64,000 bases of DNA from DSNY01 sp040752195 (GTDB lineage Bacteria > Pseudomonadota > Gammaproteobacteria > Burkholderiales > Burkholderiaceae_F). The DNA is taken from contig JBFMFC010000011.1 in the NCBI GenBank assembly GCA_040752195.1, positions 1 to 64,000 on the forward strand, read 5' to 3'. Position 1 is the first letter of the stretch. Each line of letters begins with the position of its first letter. The notes under the pieces are model-generated. The model did not search any database, was not told the DNA's origin, and saw nothing but the letters and a program-made list of their open reading frames with translations. Position numbers and translations under genes: made by a program. Positions 52,325-60,145 of the stretch are shown piece after piece.

Positions 52325-53668
52325 TCAGCCGGCGACGCGCTCGATCGCGACGTCGACCGCCTCGACGAGCCGCTCGATCAGCAGATCGAGTTCCTCGTCG
52401 GTGACGATGAACGGCGGAGCGAGCAGCACGTGATCGCCGCGCGCGCCGTCGATCGTCCCGCCCATCGGGTAGCACATCAGCCCCAGCGACATCGCTTCCT
52501 GCTTGATCCGCGCGGCGAGCTTGAGCTTCGGATCGAACGGTTCCTTGCTCGCACGGTCGCGTACCAGCTCGATCGCCCAGAACAGCCCGCGACCGCGGAT
52601 GTCGCCGACGTGTTCGTGCTCGCCGAAAGCATCGACGAGCCGGTCGCGCAGCTTCTCCCCCTGGCGTGCGCAGCGCTCGACGAGCCGGTCGCGCTTGAGC
52701 ACCTTCTGCACCGCGAGTGCGGCCGCGCACGCGACCGGATGGCCGATGTACGTATGCCCGTGCTGGAAGAAGCCCGAACCCTGCGCGATCGCATCGATCA
52801 CGCGCCCGCCGACGAGCACCGCGCCGACCGGCTGGTAGCCGCCACCGAGCCCCTTTGCGATCGCCATCAGGTCGGGCGCGACGCCTTCCTGCGCGCACGC
52901 GTGCAACGTGCCGGTGCGGCCCATCCCGCACATCACCTCGTCGAGGATCAGCAGGATTCCGTGCCGGTCGCAGATTTGGCGCACGCGCCTGAAGTAGCCC
53001 GGCGGCGGCGTGAGACACCCGCTGGTGGCGCCGCCCACAGTCTCGGCGACGAACGCGATGACCCTGTCGCCGCCGACGCGCGCGATCGTCTCTTCCAGCT
53101 CGCGCGCGAGCCGTTCGCCGTACTGCTCGGGCGTCTCATCCGCGCGCTGATCCCGGTACGCGTACGTGGGGCTGACGTGCTCGACGTCGATCAACAGCGG
53201 CGCGAACTGCCGGCGCCGCCAGACGTTGCCGCCGACCGCCAGCGCACCGAGCGTGTTGCCGTGGTACGAGTTGCGGCGCGCGATGAACTTTGCGCGCTGC
53301 GGCTGGCCGATCTCCACGAAGTACTGGCGCGCGAGCTTCAGCGCCGCCTCCATCGCCTCCGAGCCCCCGGACACCAGATACACGTGCGACATGCCGGCCG
53401 GCGCATCGGCGATCAGCGCATCGGCAAGCTGCTCGGCGACCTCGGTCGAGAAGAAGCTCGTGTGCGCATACGCGATCCGCTCGATCTGCGCGTGCATCGC
53501 CGCCAGCACGTCGGGGTGCCCGTGCCCGAGGCACGACACCGCGGCGCCGCCGGAGGCGTCGAGATAGCGCTTGCCGGCCGCGTCGGTGATGAAGCAGCCC
53601 TGCGCGGAGACGGCGAGCGGATAGCCGCCGCGGAGCTGGCGATGCAGGATGTGCGATTCGCGATGCAT
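52325..53668 (-). CDS. Class III pyridoxal-phosphate aminotransferase
   Basis: The protein has 447 aa. It shows YLVSGGSEAMEAALKLARQYF, SYHGNTLGALAVGG, ILLILDEVMCGMGRTGTLHACAQ and the PLP-lysine segment LMAIAKGLGGGYQPVGA. It uses an omega- or alpha-amino donor and a keto acid acceptor; the GabT/BioA-like class includes many omega-amino acid transaminases, and the substrate is not predicted. ATG 53668 (MHRESHIL) is used. It opens the minus-strand group with the TRAP transporter and the OCD-family enzyme, which suggests degradation of an imported amino compound. Confidence 0.92.
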   Translation of the reverse strand: MHRESHILHRQLRGGYPLAVSAQGCFITDAAGKRYLDASGGAAVSCLGHGHPDVLAAMHAQIERIAYAHTSFFSTEVAEQLADALIADAPAGMSHVYLVSGGSEAMEAALKLARQYFVEIGQPQRAKFIARRNSYHGNTLGALAVGGNVWRRRQFAPLLIDVEHVSPTYAYRDQRADETPEQYGERLARELEETIARVGGDRVIAFVAETVGGATSGCLTPPPGYFRRVRQICDRHGILLILDEVMCGMGRTGTLHACAQEGVAPDLMAIAKGLGGGYQPVGAVLVGGRVIDAIAQGSGFFQHGHTYIGHPVACAAALAVQKVLKRDRLVERCARQGEKLRDRLVDAFGEHEHVGDIRGRGLFWAIELVRDRASKEPFDPKLKLAARIKQEAMSLGLMCYPMGGTIDGARGDHVLLAPPFIVTDEELDLLIERLVEAVDVAIERVAG

Positions 53669-54029
53669 GCGGGTTTCGAGTCGTCGGCGAACGGTCGTGG
53701 ACCGATTGTAGGCGGCTGCAACTCCCGAGCCCGTCGAAGTACGAAGGGCTGTACGCCCGTGACCGCCCCTGCGAGGCGCAGCGCGCCGCCGACGAGCGCA
53801 CGCATGGCGCACGACGCCTGCCGGCGCGCGTCGGACGGTCTGGTCTGGCTCCCCGGCGACCGGCCGCCGGACGCCGATCGGCCGCCTCAAGCCGCCTGCG
53901 TGCATGCCGATAGGAACGGAAGGCCGCAGCCCGCGGCGTTCGCGCGTCCGCCGGGCCGCGGGCGTCGGCTCGCGGGCGCGGCGACGCGTCCAAACCTCCG
54001 GTCATGCGCCGGGAAGCCCGGAAGGAGCC
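53669..54029. promoter_or_regulatory. Divergent gap, aminotransferase / pseudopilin
   Basis: No gene is supported in these 361 bp. A minus-strand -10-like TACAAT (53705-53710) is adjacent to the inverted repeat CGGTC-GTG-GACCG (53692-53704), a plausible promoter and operator for the aminotransferase; no good -35 was found. Near the pilin gene, CCGGG-AAG-CCCGG forms a small hairpin just before the GAAGGAG ribosome site. Confidence 0.35.
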
Positions 54030-54518
54030 ATGCGCACGCCGCACCGCCAGTTCCCGATCGAGCCGCGCTCGGCGCGCGGGCTGACGCTGGTCGAGATCGC
54101 AGTCGCGATCGCGGTGGCGGCGCTGTTCGCCGCGCTCGCGATCCCGGCGTACACGGACTACGTCGAGCGCGCGCGGGTCGCGCGGGCACGCGCCGACATC
54201 CAGGACATCGACGCGAAGATCGCGCAATTCGAGCTGACGCACCCCGGCGTGCTGCCCGACGACCTGGCCGAGGTCGGCGCGGCCGGCCTGCGCGATCCCT
54301 GGGGCAATCCCTACTACTACCTGAACCTGCGCAATCCGGAGAACCTGAACGCGGCGCGCAAGGATCGCAACCTGCATCCGATCAACACCGACTACGACCT
54401 GTACAGCGCCGGGCGCGACGGCATGACGGTCAAGCCGCTGACGGCGCAGCAGAGCCAGGACGACGTGATCCGCGCGCGCAACGGCCGCTTCATCGGCCTG
54501 GTGCGGGACTACTACTGA
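54030..54518 (+). CDS. Type II secretion/type IV pilin-like pseudopilin (GspG-like)
   Basis: The protein has 162 aa. A 17-residue basic leader ends in Gly before LTLVEIAVAIAVAALFAALAIP. This is a prepilin-peptidase site with Glu at mature position 5, but Leu instead of Phe/Met at position 1. DPWGNPYYYLNL and YDLYSAGRDG are typical of GspG major pseudopilins (calcium-binding loop region). It should be processed by PilD and assembled in the inner membrane. No other gsp or pil genes are near. GAAGGAG precedes ATG 54030, and the stop overlaps the GGDEF-EAL gene by one base. Confidence 0.85.
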   Translation: MRTPHRQFPIEPRSARGLTLVEIAVAIAVAALFAALAIPAYTDYVERARVARARADIQDIDAKIAQFELTHPGVLPDDLAEVGAAGLRDPWGNPYYYLNLRNPENLNAARKDRNLHPINTDYDLYSAGRDGMTVKPLTAQQSQDDVIRARNGRFIGLVRDYY

Positions 54519-57379
54519 TGCGTTCGGCCGGATCGCTGCTGCGCAGCCGGGTCGGCCGGCGCATCTTCGCGCTGTTCTTCGTCGCGGCCTCGGTACCGAT
54601 CGTCGCGATGGGCGTGATCTCGCTCGGCAAGGTCGAGTCGGTGCTCGGCCAGGAGCGTGACGCGGACCTCGCGCAGGCCGGAAAGGCCTACGGAATGGCG
54701 GTCCTCGACCGGCTCGTCTGGCTCGAAGACCTGATCGCACAGTACGGCGACGGGTCGGGCACGCTGACGCCGAAACAGCTCGTCACGCGCATCGGCAGGG
54801 AGCTCGCCGGCGTCGAGGTGCGCGACGCCGGCGGCGCGACGGTCCTGCGCGCCGGAACGATGCCCGCCGTGACGCTGACGCCGGAAGCGCTCGTACGCAT
54901 CGCGGCCGGGCGCGCCGTGCTCGCGCCCACCGACGGCGATCCGCCGCGGATCGTGTACGCCGTCCCCACGCGCAGCGCGTCCGGCGCGCCGGGGCTGCTG
55001 CTCGCGAACATCGATCCGGGCTACCTATGGGGCAGCGACGACCTGAATCCGGCGATGACCGAGTTCTGCATCACGACGGAAGCGGGACGGTCGATCCGTT
55101 GCGCGCGCCCGGCGCTCGGCGCGGCCGCGGCCGCGCTCATCGCGACGCCGACCGGCGCCGGCGCCCGCTCGGTCGTACGCGTCGACGGCGGCGAAGCGCG
55201 GCGCGCGGCCGCCTGGCCGTTGCCGATGCAGGTGCGCTTCGGCACCGCCGACTGGATCGTGACCGCCAGCCAGCCCGAATCGCACGCGATGCGTGCCGTG
55301 CAGTCGTTCCGCTCGGCCTTCATCCCGATCGTCGCGCTGTCGCTCGCCATTGTCGTCGTGCTCAGCTTCGAGCAGATCCGGCGCGTGCTCGTTCCGCTGC
55401 AGCGGCTGCTCGCCGGCATCCGGGCGGTCGCCGCGCAGGACTTCTCGACCAAGGTCGAAGTGCGCACGCGCGATGAGTTCGGGCAGCTCGCGGGTTCGTT
55501 CAACGCGATGGCTGCGACGCTCGGACTGCACTTCCGCACGCTCAAGACGCTGTCCGAGATCGACCGCATGATCCTGACCGACCTGGATCTGCGAAGCGTC
55601 GCCGGCAGCGCGCTGCGCTGCGCGCGGCGGATCAGCTCGGCCGATGTCGTGAGCTTCGGTCTGTTCGACGCCGAGTCCCCCGACACGATGCGCGTGTACT
55701 TTCTGCACCGCGAAGATCGGGGCGGCCTCCGCAGCGCCGACATCCGCTTCAGCGCGCAGGCGCCGCTCGGCGGCGACGACGCGTCCGACTGGACCCCCGC
55801 GCCGCCGCTGCCGCAGGCCTACCGGTCGCGCATCGGCGCGGCGCACGACAGCGCGTACTGGGTCAGGCCGATCGCGCGCGGCGACCGCCTGCGCGGGGTA
55901 TTCGCGCTCGCGGCGCGGCATCCCAGGCCGCTCGCGCGCGAGCACACGTCGCTGCTGATGAGCATCGTCGACCGGCTTGCGGTCGCCGCGGCGAGCGCCG
56001 AACGCGACCGCAAGCTCTATCTGCAGGCGCACCTGGACGTGCTGACCGGGCTGCCGAATCGCCACTACCTGCTCGCGCTGCTCGACCAGGAGCTCGCGCA
56101 CGCGCGGCGCGACAAGCAACGCGTCGCGTTGCTGTTCCTCGACCTCGACCGCTTCAAGCAGACCAACGACACGCTGGGACACGCCGCCGGCGACGAGCTG
56201 CTGCGCCGCGCGGCGGACCGGATCAAGAAGTCGGTGCGCGAGTCCGACACCGTCGCGCGACTGGGCGGCGACGAGTTCACGATCGTGCTGCCGCGGCTCG
56301 CCTCCGCGCGCGACGCCGGCGCGATCGCTCGCGACTTGCTCAAGGCGCTCGCCGATCCCTTCGACGTCGAAGGCCAGAAGATCCACGCCGGCGCGAGCAT
56401 CGGCATCGCGATGTTCCCCGACCACGGCACGAGCTCGAGCGAGCTGCTGAAGAACGCGGACACCGCGATGTACCGCGCCAAGGATCAGGGGCGCGGCGGC
56501 TTCGTGTTCTTCGAGGAGAGCATGAACGTCGACGCCAACCGCCGCGCGACGCTCGACCGCGAGCTGCGGCGCGCGCTGGAACGCGGCGAACTGGCGCTGC
56601 ACTACCAGCCGCAGGTCGATCTGCGCACCGGCCAGGTGTGCTCGGTCGAGGCGCTGGTGCGGTGGCAGCACCCGGAGCGCGGGCTGCTGGCGCCGAGCGA
56701 CTTCATCCAGTTCGCCGAAGAGAGCGGCCTGATCGATCCGATCGGCACGTGGGTCATCGAGGAGGCCTGCGCGCAGCACGCGCGCTGGCGCCGCGCCGGC
56801 GTGGCGGTGCCGCGCGTCGCGGTCAACGTGTCGAACCGCCAGCTCCGCCGCCGGGACTTCCTGCACAGCGTCGACTCGGCGCTGGTCAACTCCGGTACGC
56901 CGCCGAACGGGCTCGAGGTCGAGGTCACCGAGTCGCTCTTCCTCGAGGGCGGCGAGCTCGCCGTCGAAGCGCTGCGCCGGCTCGAGCAGGCCGGCGTGCG
57001 CGTGGCGATCGACGACTTCGGTACCGGCTATTCGTCGCTCGGTTACCTGAAGTCCCTGCCGGCGTCGATCCTCAAGCTCGACCGTTCCTTCATCGTCGGC
57101 GCCGACGTCGATCGCGACGCCGGAGCGATCGTCGCGGCGATCGTGAGCATGGCGCAGACCCTGCGCAAGGAGACCGTCGCCGAGGGCGTCGAGCGCCCCG
57201 AGCAGGCCGAGTTCCTGCGCCGGCTCGGCTTCCACCGCATCCAGGGCTACCTGGTGAGCAGGCCGCTGCCGGCCGACGCGCTCGCGGCGTTCGTGCAGCA
57301 GCGCGCGCTCGCACCCGCGGGCGCAGCGATCGGGTCAACCGCCGCCGCGCGGCAAGACGACGCGGTCGTACACGGCTGA
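54518..57379 (+). CDS. Membrane GGDEF-EAL protein with periplasmic sensor, HAMP and GAF-like domains
   Basis: The protein has 953 aa. The order is a TM helix (about 15-38), a periplasmic sensor region (40-265), a second TM (FIPIVALSLAIVVVLSF) and HAMP (about 290-345, VRTRDEFGQLAGSFNAMA). A GAF-like region (350-490) follows, then GGDEF (about 510-680, LGGDEF near residue 582 with RESD inhibitory site) and EAL (690-940). The EAL domain keeps VEALVRWQHPERG, VNVSNRQLRRRDF, EVTESLF and IDDFGTGYSSLGYLK. Both catalytic sites look intact. It starts at ATG 54518 inside the pseudopilin stop codon (TGATG), so the two are coupled. Confidence 0.9.
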   Translation: MRSAGSLLRSRVGRRIFALFFVAASVPIVAMGVISLGKVESVLGQERDADLAQAGKAYGMAVLDRLVWLEDLIAQYGDGSGTLTPKQLVTRIGRELAGVEVRDAGGATVLRAGTMPAVTLTPEALVRIAAGRAVLAPTDGDPPRIVYAVPTRSASGAPGLLLANIDPGYLWGSDDLNPAMTEFCITTEAGRSIRCARPALGAAAAALIATPTGAGARSVVRVDGGEARRAAAWPLPMQVRFGTADWIVTASQPESHAMRAVQSFRSAFIPIVALSLAIVVVLSFEQIRRVLVPLQRLLAGIRAVAAQDFSTKVEVRTRDEFGQLAGSFNAMAATLGLHFRTLKTLSEIDRMILTDLDLRSVAGSALRCARRISSADVVSFGLFDAESPDTMRVYFLHREDRGGLRSADIRFSAQAPLGGDDASDWTPAPPLPQAYRSRIGAAHDSAYWVRPIARGDRLRGVFALAARHPRPLAREHTSLLMSIVDRLAVAAASAERDRKLYLQAHLDVLTGLPNRHYLLALLDQELAHARRDKQRVALLFLDLDRFKQTNDTLGHAAGDELLRRAADRIKKSVRESDTVARLGGDEFTIVLPRLASARDAGAIARDLLKALADPFDVEGQKIHAGASIGIAMFPDHGTSSSELLKNADTAMYRAKDQGRGGFVFFEESMNVDANRRATLDRELRRALERGELALHYQPQVDLRTGQVCSVEALVRWQHPERGLLAPSDFIQFAEESGLIDPIGTWVIEEACAQHARWRRAGVAVPRVAVNVSNRQLRRRDFLHSVDSALVNSGTPPNGLEVEVTESLFLEGGELAVEALRRLEQAGVRVAIDDFGTGYSSLGYLKSLPASILKLDRSFIVGADVDRDAGAIVAAIVSMAQTLRKETVAEGVERPEQAEFLRRLGFHRIQGYLVSRPLPADALAAFVQQRALAPAGAAIGSTAAARQDDAVVHG

Positions 57380-57521
57380 ACCGACGGCAGCGGCCGACAC
57401 CCCCGGCGCGAAGATCGGCGCCCGCCGCGGCACCTCGCCCAGCGGGGCGACGACTAGCGCCTCCGTTGCCCGTCCCTTGACACCGCGCCGGGGCCTGTCG
57501 CGACCCTGGCGCCGCAACCCG

Positions 57522-57722
57522 TCACGCGCGCGGCACGCCGGACGTCACGGCGCCGCCGTGTTCCTTGGCCGAGCGCTTGTCGCGCACGCGCGGCAGCGTG
57601 CCGCGCACCGCTTTGCGTCGACGCCGGACCGGCGCGTCGACGGCGATCGGGTCGCTCGCGGGAAACGTCATCTCCAGCGCGGCGTCGAGGAGCTCGTCGC
57701 TCTTACGCATCGTGGTTTTCAT
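57522..57722 (-). CDS. Small conserved hypothetical protein
   Basis: The protein has 66 aa. The N-terminal part reads KSDELLDAALEMTFPASDPIAVDAP, a short motif found in many small proteobacterial proteins of unknown function. The C-terminal half is basic (RRRRKAVRGTLPRVRDKR), compatible with nucleic-acid binding. ATG 57722 has GGGAGG seven bases upstream, which supports expression. It stands alone between the GGDEF-EAL gene and the hut operon. Confidence 0.65.
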   Translation of the reverse strand: MKTTMRKSDELLDAALEMTFPASDPIAVDAPVRRRRKAVRGTLPRVRDKRSAKEHGGAVTSGVPRA

Positions 57723-57857
57723 CGTGCCTCCCGCCTGTAGGCGTCGCTGAAGACTTCGACCGTGCCGTGCGGCGGACGGTTCGTCGTGCGCTTGCGCAAA
57801 GGCGGGACGAGGCAGAGCGCGGCTCATCCGCACCGAAGGCGCCCGTGCGCTCGTTCC

Positions 57858-57874
57858 CCCCTTCTGCAAAGGGG
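57858..57874. repeat. Palindromic hairpin after hutI
   Basis: CCCCTT (57858-57863) and AAGGGG (57869-57874) form a 6-bp stem with a 5-nt loop, inside a larger GC-rich element that ends with AATCCCCCGG near 57912-57921. It is related in sequence to the in-frame icmF element. It is 57 bp past the hutI stop and could terminate the hut operon. Confidence 0.45.
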
Positions 57875-57930
57875 CCGGAGACGGCTTGGGTTCGGTACCG
57901 CTCGCGCGGGCGGCAATCCCCCGGCGCCGC

Positions 57931-59181
57931 TCACGAAACGGGCGACGATGACGCGAGACGTCCGTTCGGGTCGACGGCCACGCCGTTCGCCCACGATGCA
58001 ACCCGCGGGTCGTGACCGAAATAGCAGGCGAGATCACGCGGATGATCGACCGCCCAGAGCGCGAGATCCGCGCGCAAGCCGACCGCGAGCCGGCCGGTTT
58101 CGCCGTGCAGCCCGAGCGCGCGTGCGGCGTGGCGCGTTGCGCCGGCGAGCGCCTCGTCCGGGCGCAAGCCGAAGAAGACGCACGCCATGTGCAGCATCAG
58201 CAGCAACGACGTGCACGGGCTCGTCCCCGGGTTGCAGTCGGTGGCGACCGCCATCGGCACGCCGTGCGAGCGAAAGGCCGCGACCGGCGGCACCTGCGTC
58301 TGGCGCAGGCTGTAGAACGCGCCGGGCAGCAGCACCGCGACCGTGCCGGCGCGCGCCATCGCGGCGACCGACGCCTCGGACGCGTACTCGACATGGTCGG
58401 CCGACAGCGCGCCGTATTCGGCCGCGAGCGCAGCACCGCCGAGGTCCGAGAACTGGTCCGCATGCAGCTTGACCGGCAGGCCGAGCGCGCGCGCCGCGTC
58501 GAACACGCGGCGCGTCTGCGCCGGCGTGAAGCCGATGCCCTCGCAGAACGCATCGACCGCGTCGACGAGCCCGGCCGCGTGCGCGGCCGGCAGCATCTCG
58601 TTGCACACGTGGTCGATGTAATCGTCGGGGCAGCCCGCGTACTCCGGCGGCAGCGCGTGCGCGCCGAGAAAGGTCGTCTTCACCGCGACGCCGGACTCCG
58701 CGCCCAGTTGCCGCGCCGCCCGAAGCTGCCGCAGCTCGGTCGCCGTTTCGAGCCCGTAGCCGGACTTGATCTCGATCGCCGTCACGCCCTCGCGCAGCAG
58801 CGCGCGCAGCCGCGGCCGTGCGGCAGCGACGAGCGCCTCGAGCGAGGCCGCGCGCGTGGTCTGCACCGTCGAGACGATGCCGCCGCCGGCGCGAGCGATC
58901 TGCTCGTACGTCGCCCCCGCGAGCCGCTGCTCGAACTCGCGAGTGCGACTGCCGGCCCAGACGAGGTGCGTGTGGCAGTCGATCAGCCCGGGCGTGAGCC
59001 AGCCGCCTGCGCCGTCGATCTCGGCCGCCACGTCGAGCCCCGCCGGCAGCGCATCCTCTGCGCCGAGCCAGGCGATGCGGCCGTCGCGCGCGATCAGCGC
59101 GCCGTCGCGCAGCTCGCCGTAGCCCGACGCGTCGGCGAGCGTCGCGATATCGACGTGGCGGATCAGCAGGTCGGCACGCAT
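57931..59181 (-). CDS. hutI: HutI, imidazolonepropionase
   Basis: The protein has 416 aa of the amidohydrolase superfamily. Metal ligands lie in LIDCHTHLVWAG, KLHADQFSDLG and SADHVEYA, and ATDCNPGTSPC is typical of HutI. It hydrolyses 4-imidazolone-5-propanoate to N-formimidoylglutamate, the third step of histidine breakdown. ATG 59181 is used; it starts 7 bp after the hutG stop. Last gene of the hut operon. Confidence 0.94.
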   Translation of the reverse strand: MRADLLIRHVDIATLADASGYGELRDGALIARDGRIAWLGAEDALPAGLDVAAEIDGAGGWLTPGLIDCHTHLVWAGSRTREFEQRLAGATYEQIARAGGGIVSTVQTTRAASLEALVAAARPRLRALLREGVTAIEIKSGYGLETATELRQLRAARQLGAESGVAVKTTFLGAHALPPEYAGCPDDYIDHVCNEMLPAAHAAGLVDAVDAFCEGIGFTPAQTRRVFDAARALGLPVKLHADQFSDLGGAALAAEYGALSADHVEYASEASVAAMARAGTVAVLLPGAFYSLRQTQVPPVAAFRSHGVPMAVATDCNPGTSPCTSLLLMLHMACVFFGLRPDEALAGATRHAARALGLHGETGRLAVGLRADLALWAVDHPRDLACYFGHDPRVASWANGVAVDPNGRLASSSPVS

Positions 59182-59188
59182 GGCGTTG

Positions 59189-60145
59189 TCACCGCGGCGC
59201 GTCGAGATACGCCCGCACGATCCGCCACGCGATGCGCGCGGCCACACGCGCGGTGCGCTGGTCGATGTCGTACGGCGGAGACAGCTCGGCGATGTCGGCA
59301 AGCCGCAGCCTGCCGCTGCCGGCGGCGAGCGCGATCAGCGGTTCGAGCACTTCGAGCGCGACGCCGCGCGCGGCCGGCGCGCTGACGCCGGGCGCAGCCG
59401 CGGCGGGCAGCACGTCGAGGCAGAAGGTCAGATACAGGTGATCGATCGTTCGCAGCCAGCCGGCGAGCTCTGCCAGGCGCGCATCGAGCGCGAGCAGCGT
59501 CAGCTCGTCGTCGCGCCGGAACAGCACGCCGCGTTCGCGCGCGCGGTCGAACAGCGCGCGCGTGTTCGACGATTCGCTCACGCCCAGGCAGCGGTACTCG
59601 ACCGCGAGCCCGCTCGCCGCGGCGTGGTCGAGCGCCTGCAGGAAGGGCGTGCCCGAGGTCGAATGCCGGTCCTTGCGCAGATCGAAGTGCGCGTCGAAGT
59701 TCAGGATGCCGACCTTCGCCTTCGCACCCTTCAGCGCGCGGCAGCGCGCGAGCGCGAGATAGCTCGCCCACGCGATCTCGTGGCCGCCGCCCAGGCCGAG
59801 CACGAGCTGGCCCTCGTCGAGCAGCGCCGCCGCGCGCGCGGCGTACGCGTCCTGCGCGGCTTCGAGCGAACCGCCTTCGCACGGCACATCGCCCGCATCG
59901 AACAGCGCAAAACGCGAATGCACCGGCAGATCGGCGAGCCGCCGCCGCAGCGCCTGCGGTCCCTGCGCGGCGCCGACGCGGCCCTGGTTGCGGCGCACGC
60001 CTTCGTCGGACGCCAAGCCGAGCAGCGCCACGCCGCGCGCCGCGCCCGCGCGCCACGGCTCGACGAGCTGATGCCAGCGCAGTCCCGCTTCGCCGTCGCC
60101 CGCGTCGACGCGGCCCTGCCAGCCTGTGCGCCAGTCCGGGTTCAC
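59189..60145 (-). CDS. hutG: HutG, formimidoylglutamase (arginase fold)
   Basis: The protein has 318 aa. Manganese-binding segments are LGLGGGHEIAWASY, LNFDAHFDLRKD and YLTFCLDVLPAAAAPGVSAP. SSNTRALF and SGTPFLQAL match the formimidoylglutamate pocket of HutG. It splits N-formimidoylglutamate to glutamate and formamide, giving the four-step hut route. I place the start at GTG 60145, which overlaps the hutH stop (GTGA) and has GGAG upstream; GTG 60157 is the alternative. Confidence 0.9.
   Translation of the reverse strand: MNPDWRTGWQGRVDAGDGEAGLRWHQLVEPWRAGAARGVALLGLASDEGVRRNQGRVGAAQGPQALRRRLADLPVHSRFALFDAGDVPCEGGSLEAAQDAYAARAAALLDEGQLVLGLGGGHEIAWASYLALARCRALKGAKAKVGILNFDAHFDLRKDRHSTSGTPFLQALDHAAASGLAVEYRCLGVSESSNTRALFDRARERGVLFRRDDELTLLALDARLAELAGWLRTIDHLYLTFCLDVLPAAAAPGVSAPAARGVALEVLEPLIALAAGSGRLRLADIAELSPPYDIDQRTARVAARIAWRIVRAYLDAPR

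Noticed and set aside
53980..54029. Weak resemblance to the 3' half of a GEMM (c-di-GMP-I) riboswitch before the pseudopilin gene
   Set aside because: AAACC, CATG and a CCGGG hairpin recall parts of the motif, but the 5' half with its GGCAAACC core and the tetraloop helix is absent. A covariance search would settle it.
50813..54517. Upstream extension of the GGDEF-EAL frame to a 2188-residue product
   Set aside because: The extension runs antisense through the TRAP, TAXI and aminotransferase genes and through the pseudopilin in another frame. ATG 54518 is the natural start.
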